In this document: positions 47,222-56,334 of the stretch, piece after piece
How the letters are laid out: every line of letters begins with the position of its first letter
Position numbering within the stretch: the first letter of the stretch is position 1
Origin: Anaerococcus senegalensis JC48
Lineage (GTDB): Bacteria > Bacillota > Clostridia > Tissierellales > Peptoniphilaceae
Direction of reading: 5' to 3'
NCBI RefSeq assembly: GCF_000321005.1
Contig: NZ_HE578908.1
Span: 62,001-126,000 of the forward strand
Length of the DNA stretch: 64,000 nucleotides
The notes under the pieces: model-generated
What the model was told of the DNA's origin: nothing
The model's input: the letters and a program-made list of their open reading frames with translations, nothing else
The model's database searches: none
Translations under genes and position numbers: made by a program

Positions 47222-48631
47222 TTATTTTTCAAAATATTTTTCCCATTTATTATCATAAGTCCAAGTATAATTTCCTCTTTTTTTAGAATCCTTATACTTA
47301 TCAAAATCTTTTAGTATTTTTCTAAATGTTCCACTCATTATGATTAGGGCAATTATATTTGGAATTACCATTAGGGCATTTGCAGTATCAGCCACAGACC
47401 AAGCAAATTTTAAACCACCAATTGATCCTATATAACAAAAACCAATATAAGCATATTTAAATATTTCAGATATCTTTGTAGATCCTGTCAAATATTTTAC
47501 ACATCTTTGGCCGTAATAGCACCAAGAAACTGCTGTTGTAAAGGCAAATAAAATTAAGGCAAGAGAAACTATATATTTTCCAAATGGAAGTGTTTTTGAA
47601 AAAGATGCTGCTGTTAGGGCTGCTCCTTCAAGTCCCTTAATTTTATATAAATCACTAGTTATAATTACAAGAGCTGTCATTGTACAAATAATCATTGAAG
47701 AAATAAAAACTTCAATCGCTCCCCACATTCCTTGTCTAATTGGATGATCTGTATGACTTGTTGCATGTGCCATTGGAGCAGTACCAAGTCCTGCTTCATT
47801 TGAAAAAATCCCTCTAGCAAGTCCCCATCTTATAGAAAGTAAAATTGCAGAACCAGTTGCCCCTCCTGCAATAGATTTTCCAGAAAAGGCACAAAAAATA
47901 ATTTCTTTAAAAGCAGGTAGTAAACTTTCGATTTGTAAAATAAGAATTAAAAGACAGCCAACAATATAAAAAACTGACATTATTGGTACGATTTTTGACG
48001 CAAAAGCTCCAATTCTTTTTATACCACCAATAACAACCAAAATCATAAAAATTACAATCAAAATTCCACCTATATGAATATTTAATCCAGTCATTGCATT
48101 TAATGATTCAGAAATAGAATTTGATTGAACCAAAGCTCCCGTTCCAATAATTGCTATAAAAGCAAAAAATGAAAAAACTTTTGCCAAAAATTTTGATCCA
48201 GCTCCTTTTTCAATATAATACATGGGCCCACCAATATATTTCCCATCATCATCCGAAACTCTTGTCGCAACCGCCATTGTAACCTCAACCATTTTTGTAG
48301 TCATGCAAACAAAACTTGCAATCCACATCCAAAAAATAGCACCAGGCCCACCAAAACCAATTGCTGTTGCAACTCCTACAATATTTCCAGCCCCAATAGT
48401 ACCTGCTAGAGCCGTAGAAACTGCCTCAAAAGGAGAAATTGAATTTTCATCCGATTTTGAATCCTTAACAAGTCTTCCAAAAGTATTTTTGAAAATATAG
48501 GAAAAATTCTTAAAGACCCAAAAATTTGACCTAAAAACTAAAACAAGTCCCCCAAAAAGAAGAGCAACAATCATAGGATAGCCCCACAAAAAATCGCTCA
48601 GCTCACTATTTATTTTTATAATTTTATCCAT
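47222..48631 (-). CDS. Alanine/glycine:cation symporter (AGCS family)
   Basis: 469 residues, about 11 membrane spans. Signatures: SPFEAVSTALAGTIGAGNIVGVATAI and RGIFSNEAGLGTAPMAHATS, with DTANALMVIPNIIAL near the end. It imports alanine or glycine with Na+ or H+, supplying ald. A deleted relative lies at 13702-13865. Last ~40 residues are charged and cytosolic. Confidence 0.95.
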   Translation of the reverse strand: MDKIIKINSELSDFLWGYPMIVALLFGGLVLVFRSNFWVFKNFSYIFKNTFGRLVKDSKSDENSISPFEAVSTALAGTIGAGNIVGVATAIGFGGPGAIFWMWIASFVCMTTKMVEVTMAVATRVSDDDGKYIGGPMYYIEKGAGSKFLAKVFSFFAFIAIIGTGALVQSNSISESLNAMTGLNIHIGGILIVIFMILVVIGGIKRIGAFASKIVPIMSVFYIVGCLLILILQIESLLPAFKEIIFCAFSGKSIAGGATGSAILLSIRWGLARGIFSNEAGLGTAPMAHATSHTDHPIRQGMWGAIEVFISSMIICTMTALVIITSDLYKIKGLEGAALTAASFSKTLPFGKYIVSLALILFAFTTAVSWCYYGQRCVKYLTGSTKISEIFKYAYIGFCYIGSIGGLKFAWSVADTANALMVIPNIIALIIMSGTFRKILKDFDKYKDSKKRGNYTWTYDNKWEKYFEK

Positions 48632-48755
48632 AGGAAAATCCTTCTTTCTAATATATATACTTTTATTCTTATTATTATAAACTTTTTTTTGAAAAATAAA
48701 ATAATAATTTATAACTTTTTTTATTAAAATAAATTTTATGGCATAAAAAAATTAA

Positions 48756-49115
48756 GGATTTCTCCTTGATTCAGACTGTTGACAAAGTATACAAATCTTC
48801 ATGCTAATAATATCATACGGAAAAATTGATTTGATTTCAAATTTAAAAATTCGTTAAAAAATCGCACTCTAAATTTTAAAGCTATGATTATTTGTTAAAT
48901 AAATTAAATTCAATTAAATTTTATTTCTTCGTTTTACTCCGAGGGATAAATATTAAAATCGTGCCACTGGCACAATTTTAAGCTATTTATCTGTCCTCGC
49001 GTTAGCGAGTTTGCGATTTTAGAATTTTGAAATTTAGAAATCAACAATTTTTGGAGTCAGATATTCGTGCTTGAGGGTTTTGTCTACGCTATAAATCTTG
49101 GATTTCTCCTTGATT
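48756..49115. repeat. Long imperfect palindromic element between 16-bp direct repeats
   Basis: GGATTTCTCCTTGATT occurs at 48756-48771 and 49100-49115. Between them, GTGCC-ACT-GGCAC (48961-48973) is the centre of a long stem (TTAAAAT..., ATAAATA..., CGAGG/CCTCG) from 48940 to 48999. A second arm pair, 48833-48866 (GATTTCAAATTT...AAATCGCA) and 49012-49042 (TGCGATTTT...AGAAATC), pairs around a 73-base left side loop. It codes for nothing. It resembles a MITE-like insertion or a structured RNA; the rest of 48632-48755 is AT-rich. Confidence 0.6.
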
Positions 49116-49635
49116 ATGCTATGGTTCTTGCTACTTTTCTATTATACATATTCATTATCTTATAAAAAAATAATCCTACAAATATATTTATTCCAGCTGT
49201 TGATATAACTAAGCTAAGAAACATAAATCCTAATCCCATACTTTCAGGAAGAGCTCCTGCTTGGTTCATCAAGGATAAAAATACAAATCCAGAAATTACT
49301 GTTCCTATAAAATATAAAAATCCTACTGAAAAATTATTTTCCATATTTATTTTTTCAAAAAATTTAACAGCCACATATACAAGTAAGGATGAAATAATTT
49401 TATCTACAAAATTTGGCAAAAATCCTCCAGGTGCGCTTGTTGTCATTCCTGCCAAAATCCCCCCAGCTATTCCTACTGCAAGGGCAGTTTTAAAATCCTT
49501 ATTTAAAATTATAATTGTAAATATGCATACCAACATAAAATCAGGTTTTACCATCCCTACAAATCCTGGTATTAAATGAAGTATTGTTCCTATAGCAAGT
49601 AAAATTGCGGCTTCTGTTATTGATCTTGTTTTCAT
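49114..49635 (-). CDS. trpP: Tryptophan transporter TrpP
   Basis: 173 residues with five to six membrane spans. LLAIGTILHLIPGFVGMVKPDFMLVCIFTII and the AGGILAGMTTSAPGGFLPNFVDK segment match the TrpP family of Firmicutes. It takes up tryptophan. The T-box leader with a UGG candidate specifier agrees with this. Confidence 0.9.
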   Translation of the reverse strand: MKTRSITEAAILLAIGTILHLIPGFVGMVKPDFMLVCIFTIIILNKDFKTALAVGIAGGILAGMTTSAPGGFLPNFVDKIISSLLVYVAVKFFEKINMENNFSVGFLYFIGTVISGFVFLSLMNQAGALPESMGLGFMFLSLVISTAGINIFVGLFFYKIMNMYNRKVARTIA

Positions 49636-49663
49636 TATTTTTCTCCTAAATTTTTAAATTTTT

Positions 49664-49970
49664 CCAATAAAAAAACCACCTGCTCCATGAAGGAGCAAAT
49701 GGTTAAATTCGCGGTGCCATCCTTTTTATGTAAAATAAATTTTAATAAATAATACACATCTTTATTCTGATACTAATTTAAAATAATTTCATATCATATC
49801 CCTATAACGTGGGAAGACGGCTTAGACTACTATTTTCACCCGAGCACTCTCAGATCCATTCAGTTTTAGATCTTTGCTTATTTCCACCACACATAAGCTC
49901 TCTATAAAAGATTTGTAAAACTTACTTACCTCTGATCAAAGTTTTCTTTTTATTTTTTAACTTATAAGTT
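49664..49970 (-). ncRNA. Tryptophan T-box leader of trpP
   Basis: T-box core AGGATGGCACCGCG (49723-49710). Terminator stem 49674-49704 (AACCAtTTGCTCC/GGAGCAgGTGGTT) followed by a T-run to 49664. The stem I region (about 49890-49860) contains GAATGGATCTGAGAG, with TGG at 49858-49856 as candidate Trp specifier. Uncharged tRNA-Trp would stabilise the antiterminator. Confidence 0.92.
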
Positions 49971-49976
49971 ATTTTG

Positions 49977-50005
49977 ATTATATAGTTAATTTGTATTTTT
50001 GTCAA
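49977..50005 (-). promoter_or_regulatory. trpP promoter, perfect consensus, inside pheA
   Basis: TTGACA (50005-50000), 17-base spacer, TATAAT (49982-49977). It overlaps the last codons of pheA, so trpP is transcribed on its own. Confidence 0.9.
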
Positions 50006-50996
50006 CTATCTTGCTAAAGTCTATGTAGGAGCCTATAAATTCAAAATCTCTAGCATTTTCCTTTAAAAAATCTAATAATATTTTTATTTTTTTCTCTTTA
50101 ATAGATCCTTCAAAATCAAAATAAAAAATAAATTCAAAGTCAGAACCTGGAATTGGAGATGATTCTAATTTTGTCATATTTACATCCAATATTTTAAATT
50201 TTTCCACAATATTATACAAAGACCCCGGCCTATCAAGAGCCTTTAATCTTACAGAAATTTTATCTGCTTTTTCATATATTTTTAAGTCTTTGCCTACAAT
50301 TATAAATCTGGTGTAATTATTTGAAACATTTTGTATGTTTTCATCAAGAATATTTAGGCCATAAATATTTGCACAAAATTTTGATCCTATTGCTGCAATA
50401 TTTTTATCATTTTTTTCTTTAACAAATTTTGCGCTAAGGGCCGTATTATAATATTCATTTTGGATAAATCCATGCTCAATTATATATTTTCTACATTGAC
50501 CCAAAGCTTGAGGATGAGAATAAACTTCTTTAATGTCAGAAATTTTTGAAAAAGAATTTCCTAGTAAATAATGATTAATATTGAGTTTATAACTTCCCAA
50601 AATATAAAAATTTCTATCAAGCATCAAATTATAAACTTCTTTTACTGATCCATAGGAAGAATTTTCTAAGGGAAGAATTCCAAATTCACAAGTATTTTCA
50701 TCAATAGCATCCAAAATTTGGTCAAATCTTTTAAAGTATTTTATATCACCTTTTGGAAAAATAATATGACCTACTTGGTCAGCATAAGATCCTTTTGCTC
50801 CACCTAGACCGACTTTTGCATTTTTGGGAAAATTTTCTCTTATAATTTTTTTCTCCAGAAATTTCGAAAAATTTCCATCATATTTTTTTGATAAAAATCT
50901 ACTATATTTTTCTTTTAAATATCTATCAAGATTTTTTAAATCTTCAAGTTCTATTTTCTCATTTTTTAAATTTTTAAGTAAATAATCTTTATTCAT
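49986..50996 (-). CDS. pheA: Prephenate dehydratase with ACT domain
   Basis: 336 residues. N-terminal about 60 charged residues of unknown role (perhaps a degenerate chorismate mutase helix), then the PDT domain with GLGGAKGSYADQV, VYSHPQALGQCRKY and SNNYTRFIIVG (catalytic Thr), then an ACT domain with RPGSLYNIVEKF and TKLESSPIPG that senses phenylalanine. It makes phenylpyruvate. Overlaps aroC by 8 bases. Confidence 0.93.
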   Translation of the reverse strand: MNKDYLLKNLKNEKIELEDLKNLDRYLKEKYSRFLSKKYDGNFSKFLEKKIIRENFPKNAKVGLGGAKGSYADQVGHIIFPKGDIKYFKRFDQILDAIDENTCEFGILPLENSSYGSVKEVYNLMLDRNFYILGSYKLNINHYLLGNSFSKISDIKEVYSHPQALGQCRKYIIEHGFIQNEYYNTALSAKFVKEKNDKNIAAIGSKFCANIYGLNILDENIQNVSNNYTRFIIVGKDLKIYEKADKISVRLKALDRPGSLYNIVEKFKILDVNMTKLESSPIPGSDFEFIFYFDFEGSIKEKKIKILLDFLKENARDFEFIGSYIDFSKIVDKNTN

Positions 50997-52065
50997 ATAA
51001 ATAATCCAAAACTGTAAGGGCTAGAACAGATTCTCCAATTGGAAGAGTCCTAAGAGCAAAACAAGGATCATGACGGCCTTCTATTATTAGATGTTTTTCT
51101 TTTTTATCCCTTATAGAAAATGATTTTTGACATAAAGATATTGATGGTGTTGGTTTAAAAATCAAATCAAAAACTACAGGCATGCCATTTGTAATTCCTC
51201 CTACAATACCTCCTGCATTATTGGTTCTAGTTTTTACCTTACCATTTTCAAGCTCGAATTGGTCGTTGTGGGCTGATCCTCTCATACTTATAGAATTTAG
51301 GCCCTCGCCAAAAGAGATTGACCTAAGTCCAGGAATTCCAAAAGAAAGATAGGATATTTTTGCCTCAAATGAATCAAATATAGGTTCTCCCAATCCCTTT
51401 GGTATATTTTCTCCAAAAACTTGGCAGATTCCACCTATAGAATCTCCTTTTTTTCTAACATCTTCCAATAATTTTCTTATTTCCGCTTCCTTTTTTTCTT
51501 CTAAAACAGGTATTTCTTTATAAGAAATTTTTTCTAAATCCTTCATTGGAGGCTTTGCCAAATCAAGATTTATATCAGAAATTCCACCAATATTTTTAAT
51601 TCTTGATGAAATTTTTATATTTTTTTCTTCTAAAATTTGTTTTGCAATTCCTCCAGCAAGACAAAATGGAACAGTGAGTCTTCCAGAAAATGGCCCTCCC
51701 CCATTCATATCCATATCTTTTCCGTATTTTATAAAACTTGTATAGTCTGCGTGAGATGGCCTTGGAATATCATTTATATTATCGTAATCATTAGATTTAA
51801 AATTTGTATTTTTTATAAGGGCTGTTATAGTTTTTGAAATTATTTTATTTCCTCTTAGGCCAGAAATAAAATTCACCTTATCACTTTCTTTTCTTTTTGT
51901 GGTAAATTTTGATTTTCCCGGAGCTCTTCTTTGCATAAAGTCATCAAGTTTTTCCATATCAATTTCAAAACCAGGTTTTATATTATCAATTACCACTCCC
52001 ATATATTCTTGGTGGCTTGATCCAAAAATAGTAACTTTTAAATTTTTTCCAAAGCTTTGACCCAT
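50989..52065 (-). CDS. aroC: Chorismate synthase
   Basis: 358 residues. Motifs: FGSSHQEYMGVVIDNIKPG, RRAPGKSKFTTKRKESD, RPSHADYT, GGPFSGRLT, RGSAHNDQFE, GGIVGGITNGMP, GRHDPCFALRTLPIGE; FMN and EPSP binding residues are all there. Final step to chorismate. One base after the aroF stop. Confidence 0.97.
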   Translation of the reverse strand: MGQSFGKNLKVTIFGSSHQEYMGVVIDNIKPGFEIDMEKLDDFMQRRAPGKSKFTTKRKESDKVNFISGLRGNKIISKTITALIKNTNFKSNDYDNINDIPRPSHADYTSFIKYGKDMDMNGGGPFSGRLTVPFCLAGGIAKQILEEKNIKISSRIKNIGGISDINLDLAKPPMKDLEKISYKEIPVLEEKKEAEIRKLLEDVRKKGDSIGGICQVFGENIPKGLGEPIFDSFEAKISYLSFGIPGLRSISFGEGLNSISMRGSAHNDQFELENGKVKTRTNNAGGIVGGITNGMPVVFDLIFKPTPSISLCQKSFSIRDKKEKHLIIEGRHDPCFALRTLPIGESVLALTVLDYLYE

Positions 52066-52066
52066 T

Positions 52067-53077
52067 TTAGATTTCCTTTCTTAATTCATGGATTTTTTTA
52101 CTTGCCTTTAAAATTTTGTCAAAATCATCTGGCACTACGCATTGGGCACCATCTGAAAATGCTTTTGCAGGATTTTCGTGGACTTCAATCATAAGTCCAT
52201 CAGCTCCAACAGCTGCTGCAGAAAGTGACAGATCTTTTACATATCTTGAAATTCCAGCTGCGTGAGATGGATCAATAATTACAGGAAGGTGAGTTTTTTC
52301 GTGTAAGAAAGGAATAGCTGTAACATCTAAAGTATTTCTTGTTGCAGTTTCAAAAGTTCTAATTCCTCTTTCACAAAGTATAACTTTTGCATTTCCCCTA
52401 CTCATAATATATTCAGCTGCCATCAATAATTCTTCATAAGTTGCAGCAAGACCTCTTTTTAATAAAATTGGTTTATCAGTTTCGCCCAAAGCTTTTAATA
52501 GATCAAAGTTTTGCATATTTCTTGCCCCAACTTGCAAAATATCTATATCATCAAAATATTTTAATTGATTTATTTCCATAATTTCTGAAACAAGGGCAAG
52601 TCCTGTTTCTTTTTTTGCTTTTACAAGATAATCTATAGCTTTTTTTCCATAACCTTGGAAGGAATATGGGCTTGTTCTTGGTTTGAAAGCTCCTCCTCTT
52701 AAAATTGTAGCTCCAGATTTTTTTATTTTTTTGGCAATAGAAATTACCTGTTCTTCACTTTCAACAGAACATGGACCTGCCATATAAACAAAAGACCCCC
52801 CTCCAATTTGTGTTCCATTTTCTAAAGTAATTATTGTATCCTCTGGATGAAATTTTCTATTTGCTTTTTTGTATGGTTCTTGGATTCTTATTACATCATC
52901 AACAATCTTTTTTGATTTCATATCGTCTTTTGAAACTTTGGAAGTATCTCCCAATAGTCCTAAAATTGTTGTATTTGATCCAACAGCCATACTTACTTTA
53001 AGCCCCATTTTTTCAATTTCATTTATTAAAGCCTTAATTTCAGCTTCTTTTGATCCATTTTTTAATTTTATAATCAT
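52067..53077 (-). CDS. aroF: 3-deoxy-7-phosphoheptulonate synthase (DAHP synthase), type I beta
   Basis: 336 residues. N-terminal about 70 residues form the ferredoxin-like regulatory domain; then the TIM barrel with MAGPCSVESEEQV, GGAFKPRTSPYSFQGYG, LKRGLAATYEELLMAAEY, IIDPSHAAGI (metal and PEP binding). First enzyme of the aromatic pathway. It heads aroF-aroC-pheA behind an attenuator. Confidence 0.96.
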   Translation of the reverse strand: MIIKLKNGSKEAEIKALINEIEKMGLKVSMAVGSNTTILGLLGDTSKVSKDDMKSKKIVDDVIRIQEPYKKANRKFHPEDTIITLENGTQIGGGSFVYMAGPCSVESEEQVISIAKKIKKSGATILRGGAFKPRTSPYSFQGYGKKAIDYLVKAKKETGLALVSEIMEINQLKYFDDIDILQVGARNMQNFDLLKALGETDKPILLKRGLAATYEELLMAAEYIMSRGNAKVILCERGIRTFETATRNTLDVTAIPFLHEKTHLPVIIDPSHAAGISRYVKDLSLSAAAVGADGLMIEVHENPAKAFSDGAQCVVPDDFDKILKASKKIHELRKEI

Positions 53078-53111
53078 CTTTCAAAGCTCCTTCTTACATT
53101 CTTTTCCAATC

Positions 53112-53142
53112 AAAAAAGCTTCCTGGCTATTACCAAGAAGCT
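53112..53142 (-). terminator. Attenuator terminator before aroF
   Basis: AGCTTCTTGG-TAATAG-CCAGGAAGCT (one G-T pair) then TTTTTTG, between leader peptide and aroF. Typical intrinsic terminator inside a leader. Confidence 0.9.
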
Positions 53143-53164
53143 AAAATTCAAAAACTTAAATAGT

Positions 53165-53257
53165 CTAAAAATTTTGCACATGATAAATAGCCCTACTTTT
53201 TTTTAAAGTAAAGTTAAAAAAGTAAAAGCTAAATTGTGCAAAATTTAAGTTTTTCAT
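53165..53257 (-). CDS. Phenylalanine-rich leader peptide
   Basis: 30 codons, start ATG 53257 with AGGAG at 53269-53265 (7 bases before), stop TAG. Seven Phe and two Tyr; codons 6-16 read FAQFSFYFFNF, six Phe in eleven. The leader RNA has AAATTTTGCAC (codons 4-8) complementary to GTGCAAAATTT (codons 27-30), and the latter is also partly complementary to GAATTTTAG just before the terminator. That is the 1:2, 2:3, 3:4 pattern of attenuation as in E. coli pheA: ribosomes stalled at Phe codons would free region 2 to block the terminator. Confidence 0.85.
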   Translation of the reverse strand: MKNLNFAQFSFYFFNFTLKKSRAIYHVQNF

Positions 53258-53288
53258 CTTTTTTCTCCTAATAGTTTAAATTTTTTAT

Positions 53289-53317
53289 ATTATAACACAA
53301 AAATTTTTCTCAGTAAA
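53289..53317 (-). promoter_or_regulatory. Promoter of the aroF-aroC-pheA operon
   Basis: -35 TTTACT (53317-53312), 17-base spacer, -10 TATAAT (53294-53289). Start near 53282, about 25 bases before the leader peptide ATG. Confidence 0.75.
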
Positions 53318-53319
53318 TT

Positions 53320-54975
53320 TTAATTATTATGTGAATTCATGATAGCTTCTGTTAATTTTGGTATAACTTGTTTTTTTCTTGATAAAACACCTGGAGCTGA
53401 AATAGTTCCATTTACTACCTTATTTCCAAAAACATTTTCTATATCACTCAAATAATTTCCAACAACCAAAAGCTCTGATTTTTGGTTAAAAATATCTGTA
53501 AGTACAAGAACAAAAGTATTTTCACCTTTTGCATTTATTCTTTCTTTCATTAGTGATGTAAGTTTATCTTTTATTGGATCAAGTTCTTCTGGATTCATTG
53601 TCATAACTTGTCCAACCCTAATTTTATCATCACCAATTGTAAATGCTTTTACATCTCCATCAATCAAATCTTCTGGTGACCTATTTTTTAGACTTGTTCC
53701 TGCCTTAAACATTTTTAAGGCAAATTCTTCTGGATTTATATCTGCTATTTTTGAAAGTCTATTTAATACTCTTTTATCTGTTTCAGTTGTAGTTGGTGAT
53801 CTAAATAAAAGTGTATCAGAAATTATAGCAGCTGAAAGAAGACCTGCTATTTCTTTTGTTGGTCTTATTCCTGATTCAAAAAACATTTTTGAAACAATAG
53901 TTGCAGTTGAACCCACTGGCTCTGCCCTAAAAAATAAAGGTTGATTTGTAACAACATTTGCAACTCTGTGATGGTCAATTATTTCTATAATATCCGCATA
54001 ATCAATATCATCCACAGATTGATTTCTTTCGTTATGGTCAACTAAAATCAATTTTTTCTTTTCGTCAGAAATCAAATGATATCTAGAAATTGCACCTAGA
54101 ACTCTTCCTCTTGCATCAACAATTGGGTAAGATCTAAATCTAGTTTTTCCCATAACCTCACGAACTGTATCAACTGTATCTTCTGGTGAAAAATAAACCA
54201 AATTTTCTGTACTCATTACATTTGCAATTGGAACTGCCATAGGCAAAAGTCTTGCTGTCATAAAAGTATCATATTCAGTAGAAATAATTGTTATATTATT
54301 TTTTTCGGCCTCTTTTTTGAGCTCTTCTTTCATATTAGATCCATTGGTTAAAATAATTAAGGAAATATTTTTCTTTATAAGATATTCTTGCGCCTCAAGC
54401 CTATTTCCTGTTATAACCAAATCTCCATCACCAACTAAAGAAGTTTCAGGTGAATCTTTTTCATTCATAGCATAAACCATCATTTTCCCTGTAAAATGTC
54501 TTGGATTTTTTGGATTAACTACTAGTTTTGCAGATAAAATATCTACAATATTTTCAATTGGAGTATGAGTTCTTCCAATAATTCTATCATCCCAAACTTC
54601 CATATAAGAATGAGTCAAGTTTGATAAAGATGCAACTCCTATTAATTTTTCATCATTATCAACCACGAATAAAGAATTTAATTTATTTTCTTGAATAATT
54701 GACCAAGCATTTCTAATAGGAAGTGATTCATCAACATTATAAGAATTATCATAGTCAATATCTTTTATTTGAAGTTTCATTGAATCTTTGTGCATTGGAG
54801 ATTTTACTCCAAAATAATCAAGCACAAATTGAGTTTCTTGATTAACATGACCAAGTCTTATTGGAATAGCCTTATTATCACCAAGTCTATTTTTCAAATT
54901 TGCATAGGCAAGGGCTGAGCAAATAGAATCAGTATCTGGATTTTTGTGGCCTGTAATATAAACTGTTTGTTTCAT
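53320..54975 (-). CDS. ppaC: CBS-domain Mn-dependent inorganic pyrophosphatase (family II)
   Basis: 551 residues. DHH phosphoesterase halves: GHKNPDTDSICSALAYA at the start, IEIIDHHRVANV and a C-terminal DHHA2 domain. Between them a CBS-DRTGG-CBS insert of about 240 residues, which in related enzymes binds AMP/ADP or diadenosine polyphosphates. Hydrolyses PPi under nucleotide control. ATG 54975 has AGAGG upstream; the ATG at 54993 overlaps the previous gene. Confidence 0.94.
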   Translation of the reverse strand: MKQTVYITGHKNPDTDSICSALAYANLKNRLGDNKAIPIRLGHVNQETQFVLDYFGVKSPMHKDSMKLQIKDIDYDNSYNVDESLPIRNAWSIIQENKLNSLFVVDNDEKLIGVASLSNLTHSYMEVWDDRIIGRTHTPIENIVDILSAKLVVNPKNPRHFTGKMMVYAMNEKDSPETSLVGDGDLVITGNRLEAQEYLIKKNISLIILTNGSNMKEELKKEAEKNNITIISTEYDTFMTARLLPMAVPIANVMSTENLVYFSPEDTVDTVREVMGKTRFRSYPIVDARGRVLGAISRYHLISDEKKKLILVDHNERNQSVDDIDYADIIEIIDHHRVANVVTNQPLFFRAEPVGSTATIVSKMFFESGIRPTKEIAGLLSAAIISDTLLFRSPTTTETDKRVLNRLSKIADINPEEFALKMFKAGTSLKNRSPEDLIDGDVKAFTIGDDKIRVGQVMTMNPEELDPIKDKLTSLMKERINAKGENTFVLVLTDIFNQKSELLVVGNYLSDIENVFGNKVVNGTISAPGVLSRKKQVIPKLTEAIMNSHNN

Positions 54976-54982
54976 AATACCT

Positions 54983-56236
54983 CTAACTTTCAATATTAAA
55001 TTTAACTCTTAATAAATTAATTTTGTACCTTTCAACTTTTTCACAAATCAAGGTAATATCATTTACTTTAACAACATCTCCAGTTTTTGGTAGACGGTTA
55101 AGATAATCTATTACCAAACCTCCAATAGAATCATTTTTAACTTCTTTTAAATTTCTATTAAAATAATCATTGAAGTCATTAATGTGCATACTTGCATCAA
55201 CTATAAATTCATTATCAGAAACCTTGTAGACTTTTTCATCATCTGGATCATATTCATCATAAATATCTCCCACAAGTTCTTCAATAATATCTTCAATTGA
55301 AACAAGTCCTTCTGTTCCACCATATTCATCAACAACAATAGCAAGAGAAACATTCATTTTTTTCATTGACTTAAAAAGATCAATAATATTCATATTTTCA
55401 TAGGCATAAAAAGTTTGTCTAAGCATATCTTTTAATCTAACTTCTCTACCTTCTGCAATAAAAGTAACTATATCTTTCATATGCAAAACGCCCACAATAT
55501 TATCAATACTTTCTCCATAAACAGGAATTCTTGAATGTTTACTTTCAATTAAAAAGTCATCAAGTTCTTTTTTTGTTGAATCTATTGATATAGCTTCCAT
55601 ATTTGTTCTTGGAGTCATAATATCTGATGCAAAAGATCCACCAAAATCAAAAACATTATTTATTATTTCACTTTCTTCGTTATTAATAACTCCTTGTTCT
55701 TCACCAACATCAACTATAGTTTTTAAATCTTCTTCTGTTACTTTATCACTATTTACTGAATCGCCTGACATTTTTTTTGTAAGATACTTAGTAAATAGAC
55801 CCAATAAAAACACTAATGGTTTTAAAATTAATGAAATTATATAAATTGGTTTTGCAAATCTAAGTCCCATTTTTTCACTATTAATTTGGGCTGCAAGTTT
55901 TGGAGTTATTTCTCCAAAAATTAAAACTGTAATTGTAACAACTACAGTTGAAATAGCAGCTCCTGCTCCTCCAAAAATATCAGTAAAAAAAAGTGTTGCA
56001 ATAGTTGTTGTTAGAATATTTACAATATTATTTCCAACAAGTATTGTTGTAATAGTGTTTTGGCTATCATCAACGAGTTTTCTAAGTAATTTTGCATTTT
56101 TAATTTTCTTTTCTTCAAGCTGCCTTAATTTAAATTTATTTATTGAAGTAATAGCAGTTTCTGATGATGAAAAAAATCCAGAAAATAAAATGCCAAAAAT
56201 CATTACAATTAACTCAATTATATTTTTTGTCGTCAA
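54983..56236 (-). CDS. CNNM/CorC-type hemolysin-family protein
   Basis: 417 residues. N-terminal CNNM (DUF21) membrane domain (ETAITSINKFKLRQLEEK, GNNIVNILTTTIATLFF), a CBS pair (about 205-320) with IMTPRTNMEAIS and VDEYGGTEGLVSIEDIIEELVGDIYDEYD, then a CorC/HlyC transporter-associated domain. The family is implicated in Mg2+/Co2+ export. Its stop lies 7 bases before the ppaC ATG. Confidence 0.92.
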   Translation of the reverse strand: MTTKNIIELIVMIFGILFSGFFSSSETAITSINKFKLRQLEEKKIKNAKLLRKLVDDSQNTITTILVGNNIVNILTTTIATLFFTDIFGGAGAAISTVVVTITVLIFGEITPKLAAQINSEKMGLRFAKPIYIISLILKPLVFLLGLFTKYLTKKMSGDSVNSDKVTEEDLKTIVDVGEEQGVINNEESEIINNVFDFGGSFASDIMTPRTNMEAISIDSTKKELDDFLIESKHSRIPVYGESIDNIVGVLHMKDIVTFIAEGREVRLKDMLRQTFYAYENMNIIDLFKSMKKMNVSLAIVVDEYGGTEGLVSIEDIIEELVGDIYDEYDPDDEKVYKVSDNEFIVDASMHINDFNDYFNRNLKEVKNDSIGGLVIDYLNRLPKTGDVVKVNDITLICEKVERYKINLLRVKFNIES

Positions 56237-56334
56237 AACTTCCTCCTTGAATACATTATATGAGAAATTTATAAAAAAATAAAGTGATAAATTAAAGTAA
56301 TTATGATATAATATGCTCGAAAAAAGGAGGAATT

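Noticed and set aside
53110-53181. Second Phe-rich short frame (23 codons, MCKIFRLFKF...) in the aro leader
   Set aside because: It runs through the terminator and has no proper RBS at its ATG; the frame at 53165-53257 with AGGAG 7 bases before the ATG is the leader peptide.
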